Shown piece after piece: positions 33,909 to 41,987 of a stretch of DNA of 64,000 nt; the stretch's first letter is position 1; every line of letters starts with the position of its first letter. Both the position numbers and the translations under genes were made by a program. The notes under the pieces were generated by a model. The model ran no database searches and was not told where the DNA came from. It saw nothing but the letters and a program-made list of their open reading frames with translations. Location: NCBI GenBank assembly GCA_964609085.1, contig CAZSRZ010000001.1, forward strand, positions 1 to 64,000, written 5' to 3'. The DNA comes from JANPLG01 sp964609085 (GTDB lineage: Bacteria > Armatimonadota > SYMT01).

Positions 33909-33980
33909 TCCCCTGTAGCTCAACGGCAGAGCATCTGACTGTTAATCAGAGGGTTGGTAGTTCGAATCTACCCGGGGGAG
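33909..33980 (+). tRNA. tRNA-Asn (anticodon GTT)
   Basis: A 72-nt cloverleaf can be drawn. The acceptor stem is TCCCCTG with CGGGGGA (one G-T pair). The D arm starts GTAGCTC, and the anticodon stem TCTGA/TCAGA encloses CTGTTAA with anticodon GTT at 33941-33943. The T arm is GGTAG-TTCGAAT-CTACC. The discriminator base is G at 33980, as usual for Asn. The 3' CCA is not encoded and must be added post-transcriptionally. Confidence 0.95.
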
Positions 33981-34048
33981 TCTTACGGCGGCGCGCTCGA
34001 CAGGGTGTGCCGCATTTTCGATGGAGGTGCGGGTCGAGCGCCAAGGGC

Positions 34049-34888
34049 TCAGTAAGCGAGTTCCGCCTCGGCGACGGCCCTGCTGCAGGCGAGTTGCTGG
34101 CGCAGGGCCATCAGGGCTCGGCGGCGGAAGGCGCTGACGGCCTGTTTGGTGACCCCCCACCGGCGCGCAATCTCGTTCAGCGAGAGCGGCTCGGCGCCGT
34201 CGAGGCCGAAGCTCTCGTTCAGCACCTGGCGATAACCGGGCCGAAGTGCCTCCAGCGCCTGGTGCAGCGTCAGCCGCTCGTCGCGGCGGCAGATCTCGAG
34301 CCACGGATCGGAATCTTCGCAGGCGACCACTTCCTCGGGGGCTCGGCCGTCACCCTCATCGACGCCGCCCATGCTCATGATCGGGTGGGATGCCTCCACG
34401 ACCGCGCGAAGCACCTCCGGCGGAGCCTGCAACCGCTGGGCGGCCTCCTCCACGGTGAGATTGCCGTCCACGCTTTCGTCGCACATCTCCCGGTAACGCG
34501 CCAGCAGCCGCTCATTGCGTTCGGGCAATCGGATCAACCGGTTCATCCGGTAGACGGAGCGACCAATGCGGAGCCGCAACCATGGCACGGCGTAGGCGCT
34601 GAAGCCGTTGCCGTGACTGGGATCGTACCGCTCGATGGCGTCTACGAGCCCCACGACGCCTTCCAGCACCAGGTCCTCCAGGGAGAGTGAGGATGTCTGA
34701 TACCGCCCTGCCACATACAGGACGAGACGCAGGTTGCACTCGATCAGTCGCTCGCGCGCCTGGGCATCGCCGCGTTGTGCTCGGGCGATCAGGTCGTGCT
34801 CTTGCTTTCGCGTCAGCCGCGTTCCGCGTTGAAGGGCGGCGGCGAGTGGCCCGGCAGTGATCTGCCGGTGTCTGTCTCGACCATTCAT
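34049..34888 (-). CDS. Sigma-70 family RNA polymerase sigma factor (RpoD/RpoS-like core, group 3-4)
   Basis: A 279-residue sigma factor. Region 2 is seen in LIECNLRLVLYVAGRYQTSSLSLEDLVLEG and DPSHGNGFSAYAVPWLRLRIGRSV; region 3 in RLPERNERLLARYREM through TVEEAAQRLQAPPEVL; region 4 in EALRPGYRQVLNESFGLDGAEPLSLNEIARRWGVTKQAVSAFRRRALMAL. It lacks region 1.1, so it is an alternative rather than the primary sigma factor. It reads like cyanobacterial-type group 2/3 sigma factors. It lies downstream of a MarR gene (101-nt gap) with a palindrome in between. Confidence 0.88.
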   Translation of the reverse strand: MNGRDRHRQITAGPLAAALQRGTRLTRKQEHDLIARAQRGDAQARERLIECNLRLVLYVAGRYQTSSLSLEDLVLEGVVGLVDAIERYDPSHGNGFSAYAVPWLRLRIGRSVYRMNRLIRLPERNERLLARYREMCDESVDGNLTVEEAAQRLQAPPEVLRAVVEASHPIMSMGGVDEGDGRAPEEVVACEDSDPWLEICRRDERLTLHQALEALRPGYRQVLNESFGLDGAEPLSLNEIARRWGVTKQAVSAFRRRALMALRQQLACSRAVAEAELAY

Positions 34889-34922
34889 CTGCGCAGTGTC
34901 CCTGGCTCATGATACCTGATGA

Positions 34923-34935
34923 TTAGGCATCCTAA
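34923..34935. promoter_or_regulatory. 13-bp palindrome upstream of the sigma gene
   Basis: TTAGGCATCCTAA at 34923-34935 is a perfect palindrome around CAT, located 35-47 nt before the sigma factor start codon. Its AT-rich arms stand out from the GC-rich surroundings. It may be an operator, perhaps for the adjacent MarR protein. Confidence 0.35.
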
Positions 34936-34989
34936 CCAGTTCTGCCACAATACGACGAGTGGCGGAGCGACCGCGCCCACCGGGGCCGC

Positions 34990-35595
34990 TCAGGAGAGAC
35001 TGACAAGCCCGGTTCGGCGCTGAAAGTCCGGGCAGTCGATGCGCATCTCGATGGGCGTCATACACAGGTTGGATAGCCGGCACACATGGGCATCCCCGTC
35101 CGTGTCCCGTTGGAGGTGCGCGCAGGCTGGGCAGACGGCGGCGGTGATCGTGCCCTCCGTGTCGAGCGCCGCGAGGAGTGTCAACAGGGGCCCATAAAGA
35201 CCGGCTCGCTCGACGAGGCTCAGCGTGCCGACGGCCGCGTCCAACGCACGGTCCCACCCCGCATACTGATGCACGAAGGACCGCCCCGGTTCGGTGATCG
35301 ACACCAGCACGTGCCGCCGGTCATCCCTGTCGGTGGTGCGGGTGACAAGCCCTCGCCGTTCGAGGCCGTTCAGGACGTCGCTCACCGTGGCGGGGGTGCA
35401 GCCAAAGCTCTCCGCTAGCGCCCCGGGCGTCAACTCTTTCGGAGTGGCCGCTAACAGCAGGAGTGCCTGCATCTGTGTGCTCGGCAGGCCGGACGACCTC
35501 GAGGCCTGGAGGAGCATCCCCCGGGTGGCGTGCGCAAGGCGCAGAATCGCCGTGCAGAGGCGAAGATTCAGGCTGGTCTCGTCCTGATGAGGCAT
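34990..35595 (-). CDS. MarR-family regulator with cysteine-rich C-terminal tail
   Basis: A 201-residue winged-helix regulator. The DNA-binding core is LTPGALAESFGCTPATVSDVLNGLERRGLVTRTTDRDDRRHVLVSIT, typical of MarR. The C-terminal tail, after residue 150, contains CPACAHLQRDTDGDAHVC, then LCMTP and DCPDF, five cysteines spaced CxxC-14-C-5-C-8-C, which could bind zinc, iron or a redox signal. MarR proteins with such tails are known but not widely characterised. It begins at ATG 35595, 101 nt upstream of the sigma gene, which it might regulate. Confidence 0.85.
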   Translation of the reverse strand: MPHQDETSLNLRLCTAILRLAHATRGMLLQASRSSGLPSTQMQALLLLAATPKELTPGALAESFGCTPATVSDVLNGLERRGLVTRTTDRDDRRHVLVSITEPGRSFVHQYAGWDRALDAAVGTLSLVERAGLYGPLLTLLAALDTEGTITAAVCPACAHLQRDTDGDAHVCRLSNLCMTPIEMRIDCPDFQRRTGLVSLS

Positions 35596-35688
35596 TTGGG
35601 ATCGCTCGGGGCTTCCGGTTCTCCTCCTATGGTAGGGCGAGCCCAGCCTGAAGTAAACCTCTGCCCGGATTCGTGCCTGTACGCCTCA

Positions 35689-35745
35689 GGCATGCGCAAG
35701 TTTCGCATGCCATGGGAAGGCCTCAGGGACTCCCATGCGCAAGTT
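35689..35745. repeat. Perfect hairpin and direct repeat upstream of the septum gene
   Basis: GGCATGCG (35689-35696) and CGCATGCC (35704-35711) form a perfect 8-bp stem around CAAGTTT. The 12-mer CATGCGCAAGTT occurs at 35691-35702 and again at 35734-35745, 43 bp apart. The block lies in the 275-nt gap between the divergent marR and septum-initiator genes. A -10-like TATACT is at 35820-35825 with no clear -35. Confidence 0.5.
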
Positions 35746-35870
35746 CGATGCACAGATCGGAATTCGGGCCAAACCTTATCAAAGTTTCGCTGCGCGTCTG
35801 GGATGACGATGACCGAAGATATACTTGGCTGCTCCAAGCTTCGACAGCCTTCCCCTTCCAAGCCCACCCG

Positions 35871-36473
35871 ATGAGCCAGCTTGTCGAACTCGAACCAATC
35901 CTCGTCCGCCGCCTCCGCCGTCCTGCCGTTGGCCAGCCCCCCAAGTCCGTCCCGCCGCGTCGCGTAGTCCCCGGAAGCGAGGGCGAGGGGGAGCGAACCG
36001 AGTCCGCAAGCCCGCGGAGCGCGTTCCACGCGAAGGCCCGGCGACCGCGGCCGCAAGTCAACTCGAACCTCCTCTGGATCGGCCTTGGCGCCGTCGTCCT
36101 CGCGCTGCTTTCGCCGATCCTGCCCGCTTTCGGCCAGGCGTTGGCGACGCCGTTCGCGGCCACCCTCCGTTCCGGTAGGGAGATCAGGGGGCTGAAGACA
36201 TCCCTCGCCTCAGCACGCACGACCAATCAGCAGATCCGGGACGATATCGCATATCTCCGGACCCCTGCAGGCGTCGAGCAGGAAGCCCGCCGGCGCGGGT
36301 ACGTCCGACCCGGCGAGATCGCGCTCACACTCGTACCCAATGATCCGACGCCACCCGCTGCGGCACCCCGCACAGCTGTGGCGGCTGGACCGCCGTCCAC
36401 GGTGTCCGAACGGATTCGCGAGGCCGTGGAAAGCTGCCTCGCCGTGCTGGGTCTCCACTCCCGCACGCGCTAA
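35871..36473 (+). CDS. Septum formation initiator (FtsB/DivIC-like) protein
   Basis: A 200-residue bitopic protein. Residues 1-62 are a charged, proline-rich cytoplasmic tail; a transmembrane helix follows (LLWIGLGAVVLALLSPILPA, about 66-85). Next is a coiled coil with REIRGLKTSLASARTTNQQIRDDIAYLRTP and then the family motif VEQEARRRGYVRPGEIAL. It is predicted to act with FtsL and FtsQ in the divisome. The C-terminal extension (about 40 residues) is proline/alanine-rich. The start at ATG 35871 was chosen since the upstream frame runs through the repeat-bearing intergenic region. A perfect terminator follows 25 nt after the stop. Confidence 0.78.
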   Translation: MSQLVELEPILVRRLRRPAVGQPPKSVPPRRVVPGSEGEGERTESASPRSAFHAKARRPRPQVNSNLLWIGLGAVVLALLSPILPAFGQALATPFAATLRSGREIRGLKTSLASARTTNQQIRDDIAYLRTPAGVEQEARRRGYVRPGEIALTLVPNDPTPPAAAPRTAVAAGPPSTVSERIREAVESCLAVLGLHSRTR

Positions 36474-36497
36474 CAACGCCCCCATCTGGAGTGCTCA

Positions 36498-36529
36498 AGC
36501 CGGTCGACGCAATCGTCGACCGGCTTTTT
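36498..36529 (+). terminator. Rho-independent terminator after the septum gene
   Basis: AGCCGGTCGACG (36498-36509) and CGTCGACCGGCT (36514-36525) form a perfect 12-bp stem with CAAT loop, followed by TTTTT (36525-36529). It is 24 nt beyond the stop codon of the septum initiator and isolates it from mfd. Confidence 0.92.
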
Positions 36530-36622
36530 ACGTCTGAGGTCGATTGGGTCGCTGAGGTTGATAGAATGCGAAGGCTGCGCTGACTGCCACTTCCGGCCAC
36601 CCGCCCTCCGCACTGCTCTCAC

Positions 36623-39600
36623 ATGCCTCTCGACATCCTCTTCCCTTACCTCAACCAGGCGGAAGAGTACCGGCGGGCAGTTGCGGCACTTCGGCTGGAC
36701 GATGCGCCCGTCTGGATCGAGGGACTGGCCGGCCCCGCAAAGGCCGCCGTGGTGGCCGCCCTCAGCCGGGAACTGGACAGGGTGGTCCTCTGCCTCACAG
36801 CATCTGAGGACCACGCAGAGCGATTGGCGGCGGACATCCGTTCGCTCGGCTTCGCCGCAGACGAAGTCGCACTCTACCCCGAGGGCGAAGCCGATCTGGC
36901 CGAACCGCCTGCGCACGGTCTGACGGCGTCCTCCGTGGAGCCCGAACGCAGGGCTCTGGCGCGTTCGCGCCTTGCTGTGCTGGAGGGGCTCGCCGATCGA
37001 CGGGTGCGATGCATCGCAGCACCGATCCAGGCAGCCCTGCGCGAAACGGTGCGACCGCTGGCCGAGCTGCGGGTCGACCTCCGCGTAGGCGAACACCTCT
37101 CCCTGACCAGCTTCATCCAGCGACTGGCCGATCTCGGATACGAGCGAGTGACCCTGGTCGACTCTCCGGGGTTGATGGCGGTCCGTGGCGGGCTCCTGGA
37201 CATCTGGCCCGCAACCCGGCCGGGCCCGGTGCGGATGGAGTTGCTCGGTGACCTTGTGGAGAGTCTACGGGAGTTCGATCCAGCCACCCAGCGCAGCACC
37301 GGGGACCTATTGGAGGTCACCGTGATGCCGGCATCCGAGGCCGTTACCGCCGCAGGCAGCGAGGGTGAAGCGGTCACTATACTTGAACATCTCCCGGCCG
37401 GGTCGATCGTAATCCTGGACGAACCTGGACACGTGCACACGTCCTGGCAGGTTTCGCGGCAAGCCAGACGCGGTGGCGGTGACGGCGGACAGGCAGAGGC
37501 GTCGCTTCACTTCGATAGCTTCTTCGCCCGGTGCCGATCGTTTCGGCTCACCTTCCTGACGTTGATCTCCCACTCCATTCCCTGGCTCCGAAAGTCCCTC
37601 GGCGAAGTCACCCCCGTCCGGACCGTTCTCACAAGCGGGGTTGTCGAGACCGCCAAGGGGGACATTCCCGAGTTGGCGAACCGGGTGCGCTCCTGGCTGG
37701 CGGCGGGTAACCGCGTGATGCTGGCCAGCGATCAGCCCCACCGGGTGGCGGAGTTGCTGGTGGCCCACGACGTTCCGTCCAGCATCGACGACGCAGGCTC
37801 CACGGATGCGGAAACGCGCATCGTGCGCGTTGTCCACGGCAGGCTAAGCGCCGGGTTCCGCTTCCCGGGGATCCGCCTGGTCGTCCTTTCGGATACCGAG
37901 GTCTTCGGCAGCACACGCGAACGACGAAAGGGCACCGCCGGACGAGCCCCACGCAAGTTTCAGGACAGTCGGCCGATCATCTCTCTGCTCGAGCTCAAGG
38001 AAGGTGATCTCGTCGTCCACGTCACCCATGGGATCGGTCGGTACCGCGGCCTCGTACAGAGGACGGTGGCGGGAATCCCTCGCGAATTCCTGCAGGTCGA
38101 CTACCAGGACCCTGACCGGCTCTTCGTTCCCAGCGACCAGTTGGATCGGGTGCAGAAATACATCGGCACAGAGGGTCACGCCGCCACACTCCACCGCCTT
38201 GGAGGGCAGGAGTGGGCCAGAACCAAGAGCAAGGTGCGGGCTCGGGTTCAGGAGATGGCCCGCGAACTACTCGATCTGTACGCCTCCCGGTCCGCGGCCC
38301 GGGGACACGCGTTCGCCGAGGATTCGGTGTGGCAGGAGGAGATGGAGGCCGCATTCCCGTACCGGGAAACCCGCGACCAATTGCGCGCCATCTGGGACGT
38401 GAAGCGCGACATGGAAGCCCCTCGCCCCATGGATCGGCTGGTGTGCGGTGACGTCGGCTACGGCAAGACGGAGGTTGCCATCCGCGCCGCCTTCAAAGCG
38501 GTGACCGATGGAAAACAGGTGGCCGTGCTCGTGCCAACGACGGTGCTGGCCCAGCAGCATTACAACACCTTCACCGAGCGGCTCGCGGCCTTCCCGCTGA
38601 CCATACGCGTCCTGAGCCGATTTTGCTCGCGTCAGGAAATCAAGCAGACGCTCCAGGGGATCAGCGATGGGGTGGTGGATGTGGCCATCGGCACGCACCG
38701 TCTACTGTCCAAGGACGTCAAGTTCGTGGACCTGGGCCTGCTCATCGTCGATGAGGAGCAGCGGTTTGGCGTCGCCCACAAGGAACGCCTCAAGCAGCTA
38801 CGCCAATCTGTCGACGTGCTGACGCTGACCGCCACTCCCATCCCCCGCACGCTGAACCTCTCCCTCTCCGGGCTGCGCGACATGAGCGTGATCGAGGAAC
38901 CGCCCGAAGGCCGACTGGCGGTGCGCACCTATTGTCTGGAGTGGGATGATGCCGTGGTGCGCGATGCAATTCTCCATGAGTTGGACCGCGGCGGACAGAC
39001 CTACTTCGTCCATAACCGGATCGAAACGATTCATCGCCAGGCCGAGCGTCTGCAGAAACTGGCGCCGCAGGCTCGCATTCGCGTGGGACACGGCCAGATG
39101 AAGGACACGGAACTCGAAGATATCATGCTCTCCTTCTACGATGGCGAGTATGACGTGCTCGTCTGCACGACGATCATCGAGAGTGGACTCGACATCCCTA
39201 ACACCAATACCATCCTCATCAACAACGCCGAACATCTGGGGCTGGCTCAGCTCCACCAACTCCGCGGACGGGTCGGCAGGTCCTCAAACCAGGCCTATTG
39301 CTACCTACTCCATACACCCCACCGCCAGTTGACGGAGGTGGCGGAGATGCGACTGGCCGCCATCCGCGAGTTCACCCATCTGGGGGCGGGCTTCAACCTG
39401 GCGCTCAGGGATCTCGAGATCCGTGGCGCGGGCAACCTACTGGGAGGGGAACAGAGCGGGAACATGGTCTCGGTCGGTTTCGATCTGTTCTGCCAGATGA
39501 TCGAGGAAGCGGTGAAGGAGCTCAAGGGTGAAAGCGTTGAGGAGAAGTTCCTCCCCAGCGCGTCTCTGCCTATCCACGCGCTGCTCCCCAAGGAGTACAT

Positions 39601-40036
39601 TCCAACTGAGGGCCTCCGGATCGGGTTCTACAAGAAGATCGCGGGGTGTCGAACACTCGCCGACGTGGAGATGGTGCAGACCGAGCTGGAGGACCGATTC
39701 GGCGATCCCCCGAACCCGGTCTGGAACCTGCTCGCGCTGATGCGGTTACGGGTCGATTGCCTGAGCGCGGGAGTGGCACGAATCGAGACGGACAAGGAAT
39801 CCGTCGTCTTGTGGTTGGCACGGCGGGTCGATCGTGAGGAAGCACGGGAACTGACCCGGTCCAACCGCCGCATTCAACTCTCGTCCGACAGGCTGGTGCT
39901 CTACTACGATGGGGACAACCCGCTTAGACCCGTTCAGAACATGGTCAAGGCTCTGCAGCGGGGAGGCGGTCCGGCGGCGGCGGCGGCGGTGCAGGCGAAG
40001 CTGGCCGCAGTGGATGCCGCGGGGGCAAAGCGCTGA
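36623..40036 (+). CDS. mfd: Transcription-repair coupling factor Mfd
   Basis: A 1137-residue DNA translocase that removes RNA polymerase stalled at lesions and recruits UvrA. The UvrB-like N-terminal module runs to about residue 340. The RNA-polymerase-interacting (CarD-like) domain is KEGDLVVHVTHGIGRYRGL onward (about 455-520). The helicase motifs include CGDVGYGKTEVAIRAAF (Walker A), IVDEEQRFGVAHKERLK (Walker B), LTATPIPRTLNLSL and TTIIESGLDIPNTNTILI. The TRCF C-terminal domain follows. The very end has an Ala-rich run from a CGG repeat. Length is normal for the family. Confidence 0.95.
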   Translation: MPLDILFPYLNQAEEYRRAVAALRLDDAPVWIEGLAGPAKAAVVAALSRELDRVVLCLTASEDHAERLAADIRSLGFAADEVALYPEGEADLAEPPAHGLTASSVEPERRALARSRLAVLEGLADRRVRCIAAPIQAALRETVRPLAELRVDLRVGEHLSLTSFIQRLADLGYERVTLVDSPGLMAVRGGLLDIWPATRPGPVRMELLGDLVESLREFDPATQRSTGDLLEVTVMPASEAVTAAGSEGEAVTILEHLPAGSIVILDEPGHVHTSWQVSRQARRGGGDGGQAEASLHFDSFFARCRSFRLTFLTLISHSIPWLRKSLGEVTPVRTVLTSGVVETAKGDIPELANRVRSWLAAGNRVMLASDQPHRVAELLVAHDVPSSIDDAGSTDAETRIVRVVHGRLSAGFRFPGIRLVVLSDTEVFGSTRERRKGTAGRAPRKFQDSRPIISLLELKEGDLVVHVTHGIGRYRGLVQRTVAGIPREFLQVDYQDPDRLFVPSDQLDRVQKYIGTEGHAATLHRLGGQEWARTKSKVRARVQEMARELLDLYASRSAARGHAFAEDSVWQEEMEAAFPYRETRDQLRAIWDVKRDMEAPRPMDRLVCGDVGYGKTEVAIRAAFKAVTDGKQVAVLVPTTVLAQQHYNTFTERLAAFPLTIRVLSRFCSRQEIKQTLQGISDGVVDVAIGTHRLLSKDVKFVDLGLLIVDEEQRFGVAHKERLKQLRQSVDVLTLTATPIPRTLNLSLSGLRDMSVIEEPPEGRLAVRTYCLEWDDAVVRDAILHELDRGGQTYFVHNRIETIHRQAERLQKLAPQARIRVGHGQMKDTELEDIMLSFYDGEYDVLVCTTIIESGLDIPNTNTILINNAEHLGLAQLHQLRGRVGRSSNQAYCYLLHTPHRQLTEVAEMRLAAIREFTHLGAGFNLALRDLEIRGAGNLLGGEQSGNMVSVGFDLFCQMIEEAVKELKGESVEEKFLPSASLPIHALLPKEYIPTEGLRIGFYKKIAGCRTLADVEMVQTELEDRFGDPPNPVWNLLALMRLRVDCLSAGVARIETDKESVVLWLARRVDREEARELTRSNRRIQLSSDRLVLYYDGDNPLRPVQNMVKALQRGGGPAAAAAVQAKLAAVDAAGAKR
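39972..39989 (+). repeat. (CGG)6 trinucleotide repeat in mfd
   Basis: Six CGG units encode part of a short alanine run (PAAAAAVQ) in the non-conserved C-terminal tail of Mfd, 48 nt before its stop. Slippage would keep the frame and change only the tail length. Confidence 0.6.
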
Positions 40037-40061
40037 CAGGGTGGGTCTGGGGGCGAGACCG

Positions 40062-40256
40062 ATGGCGGAACAAGAAGAACAACGAGCAGACCGCGAACTT
40101 CGCTGCGACACCTGCGGCTGTGTGACCGAGACGGTGCGGCGCGTGGTTGTGGACTCCGGTTACAACCGGGCAAACTCGCGCCCCATATTCAACTGCCCGG
40201 ACTGCTTCGAGCGCAAGCTTGCGACCCGAGCAGGCAAGCGTGGCGGCGACGGCTGA
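40062..40256 (+). CDS. Small zinc-ribbon protein
   Basis: A 64-residue protein with CDTCGCVTETVRR near residue 15-19 and NCPDCFERK near 44-47, a CxxC-x25-CxxC pattern that should hold one zinc ion. Such short ribbons resemble nucleic-acid-binding or trigger-type zinc proteins, but no named family fits. It starts at ATG 40062, 25 nt after mfd, and its end overlaps the first candidate start of the acyltransferase gene, so it probably shares the transcript. Confidence 0.6.
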   Translation: MAEQEEQRADRELRCDTCGCVTETVRRVVVDSGYNRANSRPIFNCPDCFERKLATRAGKRGGDG

Positions 40257-40968
40257 GGTGCGCCCGCCCCGCACCACGCGCTACCGGCTTGATCCGCCTG
40301 GACCCGTCATCTGGGGCGCGTCGCGGCTCCTGGGCCGCGGGCTCTTCAGCTTCTTCGGCGGCCTCCGTTTCTCGGGTACGGAGCACCTCCCCGCCGAGGG
40401 AGCCGCGCTGTTGATCGGAAACCACCGGAGTTGGGCCGACCCGCCCGCAGTGCTGCTCTCCTCCGCCCGCCCTCCCCTCTTCATGGCCAACGAATTCCTC
40501 TTCCGCATCCCGTTGCTGGGAGGCATCATCCGCTTTTACGGCTCCTTTCCTGTCCACCGGGGCAGGTTGGACCGGGAGGCGATCCGAATGGCCGAAGAAC
40601 GGCTCCAACGCGGACACTTGCTCACCATCTTCCCCGAGGGCGGGACGACCATCACCGGCGTGCTCTATCCCTTCGAGGGAGGAGCGGCGATGATCGCCGT
40701 GCGGCAGAATGTCCCGGTGATCCCCTTCGGAATCACCGGCTCCGACCGCGTCCTTCCGATGAAACGACCGTTCTATCCCCGGTACGCCAGGGGTGGAGTG
40801 CACGTGAAGTTTGGCCCCGCGATTCACCCCCGGGATCTAGATGGGGCGCTTCCTCACCGCGAGCGGATCCGTGTGCTCACCGAGCGGATGGAGGAGTCCG
40901 TCGCCGCGTTGCTCCCCGCGGACCACCTCCCGGACCGGCTGCGACACCTGGCCCGCCCATCTAGGTGA
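40240..40968 (+). CDS. 1-acyl-sn-glycerol-3-phosphate acyltransferase (PlsC-like)
   Basis: A 242-residue membrane-associated acyltransferase of phospholipid synthesis. Acyltransferase motif I is NHRSWADPPAV (HX4D), motif II GSFPVHRGRLD, motif III FPEGGTT, and motif IV VPVIPFGITG. One hydrophobic N-terminal stretch anchors it. The start is uncertain between GTG 40240, which overlaps the zinc-ribbon gene and has AGCAGG upstream, and GTG 40258. The stop (TGA, 40966-40968) directly abuts the stop of the convergent murB gene. Confidence 0.85.
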   Translation: MAATAEVRPPRTTRYRLDPPGPVIWGASRLLGRGLFSFFGGLRFSGTEHLPAEGAALLIGNHRSWADPPAVLLSSARPPLFMANEFLFRIPLLGGIIRFYGSFPVHRGRLDREAIRMAEERLQRGHLLTIFPEGGTTITGVLYPFEGGAAMIAVRQNVPVIPFGITGSDRVLPMKRPFYPRYARGGVHVKFGPAIHPRDLDGALPHRERIRVLTERMEESVAALLPADHLPDRLRHLARPSR

Positions 40969-41955
40969 TCACCCGACCTCCCGGGCGATCTCCTCGCCGA
41001 TCACGCGGACCTCGGTCTCCAGGCGAACCTCAAACCGTTCCAGCACGCACGCCCTTACGTGCTCGATCAGGTTCAGGACGTCGCTGGCAGTGGCACCGCC
41101 GGCATTGATAATGAACCCCGCGTGCTTGGTGGAGATCTGGGCGCCGCCCACGCAATGGCCCTTCAGGCCGAGTTGCTCCACCATCGGTCCGACGTACTTG
41201 CCGGGGGGTCTCTTGAATACGGAGCCCGCGCTGGGCCAATTGAGCGGTTGCTTCGACTCGCGGAGGTACTGGTTGTGCGCCATAGTGGCCAGTGCGCGCT
41301 CCGGAATGCACGGACACAGCTCCATGGCTATCGAGACAACGACCCAGGGTCGCCGCTGTAGGATGCTGGTCCGATACTGAAACTCTAATGCCTGCGCTGG
41401 AATAGTCCGCAGCTCCCCCGATTCGTCAATCACAGTCACTGCCCGGACGACGTCCTTCATCTCGCCGTGGTAGGCCCCGGCATTCATCATGACGCCGCCG
41501 CCGATGGTCCCCGGGATCCCGACGGCAAACTCGAGCCCGGACAGGCCCGCGAGCGCCGCCACTCGCGATACGCGACCAAGGGGTGCGCCGGCCTGCGCCA
41601 CCAGGGCCACTCCGTCGATCCAGATGCCGCCAAGGTTGTCGGCCACCTTCATCACTACACCACGCAGGCCGCCGTCCCTGACGAGGAGGTTGGTGCCGTT
41701 CCCGATGATCGTCAGCGGCAGGCCGACCGCCCGAATCGCGCGGACGACCCTCCCAACATCCTCCACCGAGGTCGGGAGCACCAGGAGATCAGCGGGGCCG
41801 CCGATCCTGAAGCTGGTGTGTGCGGACATCGGCTCCCCGATGCTTGCCGGGATGTCGGCGAGCTGCCGGTGAACGGCGGCGACCGCTTCGGAGTGGCCCA
41901 GGGGGCTCTCGAGTTGGATTCGAGACTCCTCGACGCGGGCCGGATCGGTGCTCAT
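40969..41955 (-). CDS. murB: UDP-N-acetylenolpyruvoylglucosamine reductase MurB
   Basis: A 328-residue FAD enzyme that reduces enolpyruvyl-UDP-GlcNAc to UDP-MurNAc in peptidoglycan synthesis. FAD-binding segments HTSFRIGGPADLLVLP, IGNGTNLLVRDGGLRG and LSGLEFAVGIPGTIGGGVMMNAGAYHGEM are clear, as are LNWPSAGSVFKRPPG with the catalytic Ser and QISTKHAGFIINAGGATASDV, which marks the type II MurB. The first 40 residues are a poorly conserved extension. ATG 41955 was chosen; the frame upstream lies in the lpxD-murB junction. It is the last gene of the envelope cluster. Confidence 0.93.
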   Translation of the reverse strand: MSTDPARVEESRIQLESPLGHSEAVAAVHRQLADIPASIGEPMSAHTSFRIGGPADLLVLPTSVEDVGRVVRAIRAVGLPLTIIGNGTNLLVRDGGLRGVVMKVADNLGGIWIDGVALVAQAGAPLGRVSRVAALAGLSGLEFAVGIPGTIGGGVMMNAGAYHGEMKDVVRAVTVIDESGELRTIPAQALEFQYRTSILQRRPWVVVSIAMELCPCIPERALATMAHNQYLRESKQPLNWPSAGSVFKRPPGKYVGPMVEQLGLKGHCVGGAQISTKHAGFIINAGGATASDVLNLIEHVRACVLERFEVRLETEVRVIGEEIAREVG

Positions 41956-41987
41956 GATCCCATCTTCGGCCCCAGGATGGGCCGGGT

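Noticed and set aside
33990..34042. Possible terminator after tRNA-Asn
   Set aside because: GCGCTCGAC and GTCGAGCGC can pair but the loop is over 30 nt and there is no T-tract.
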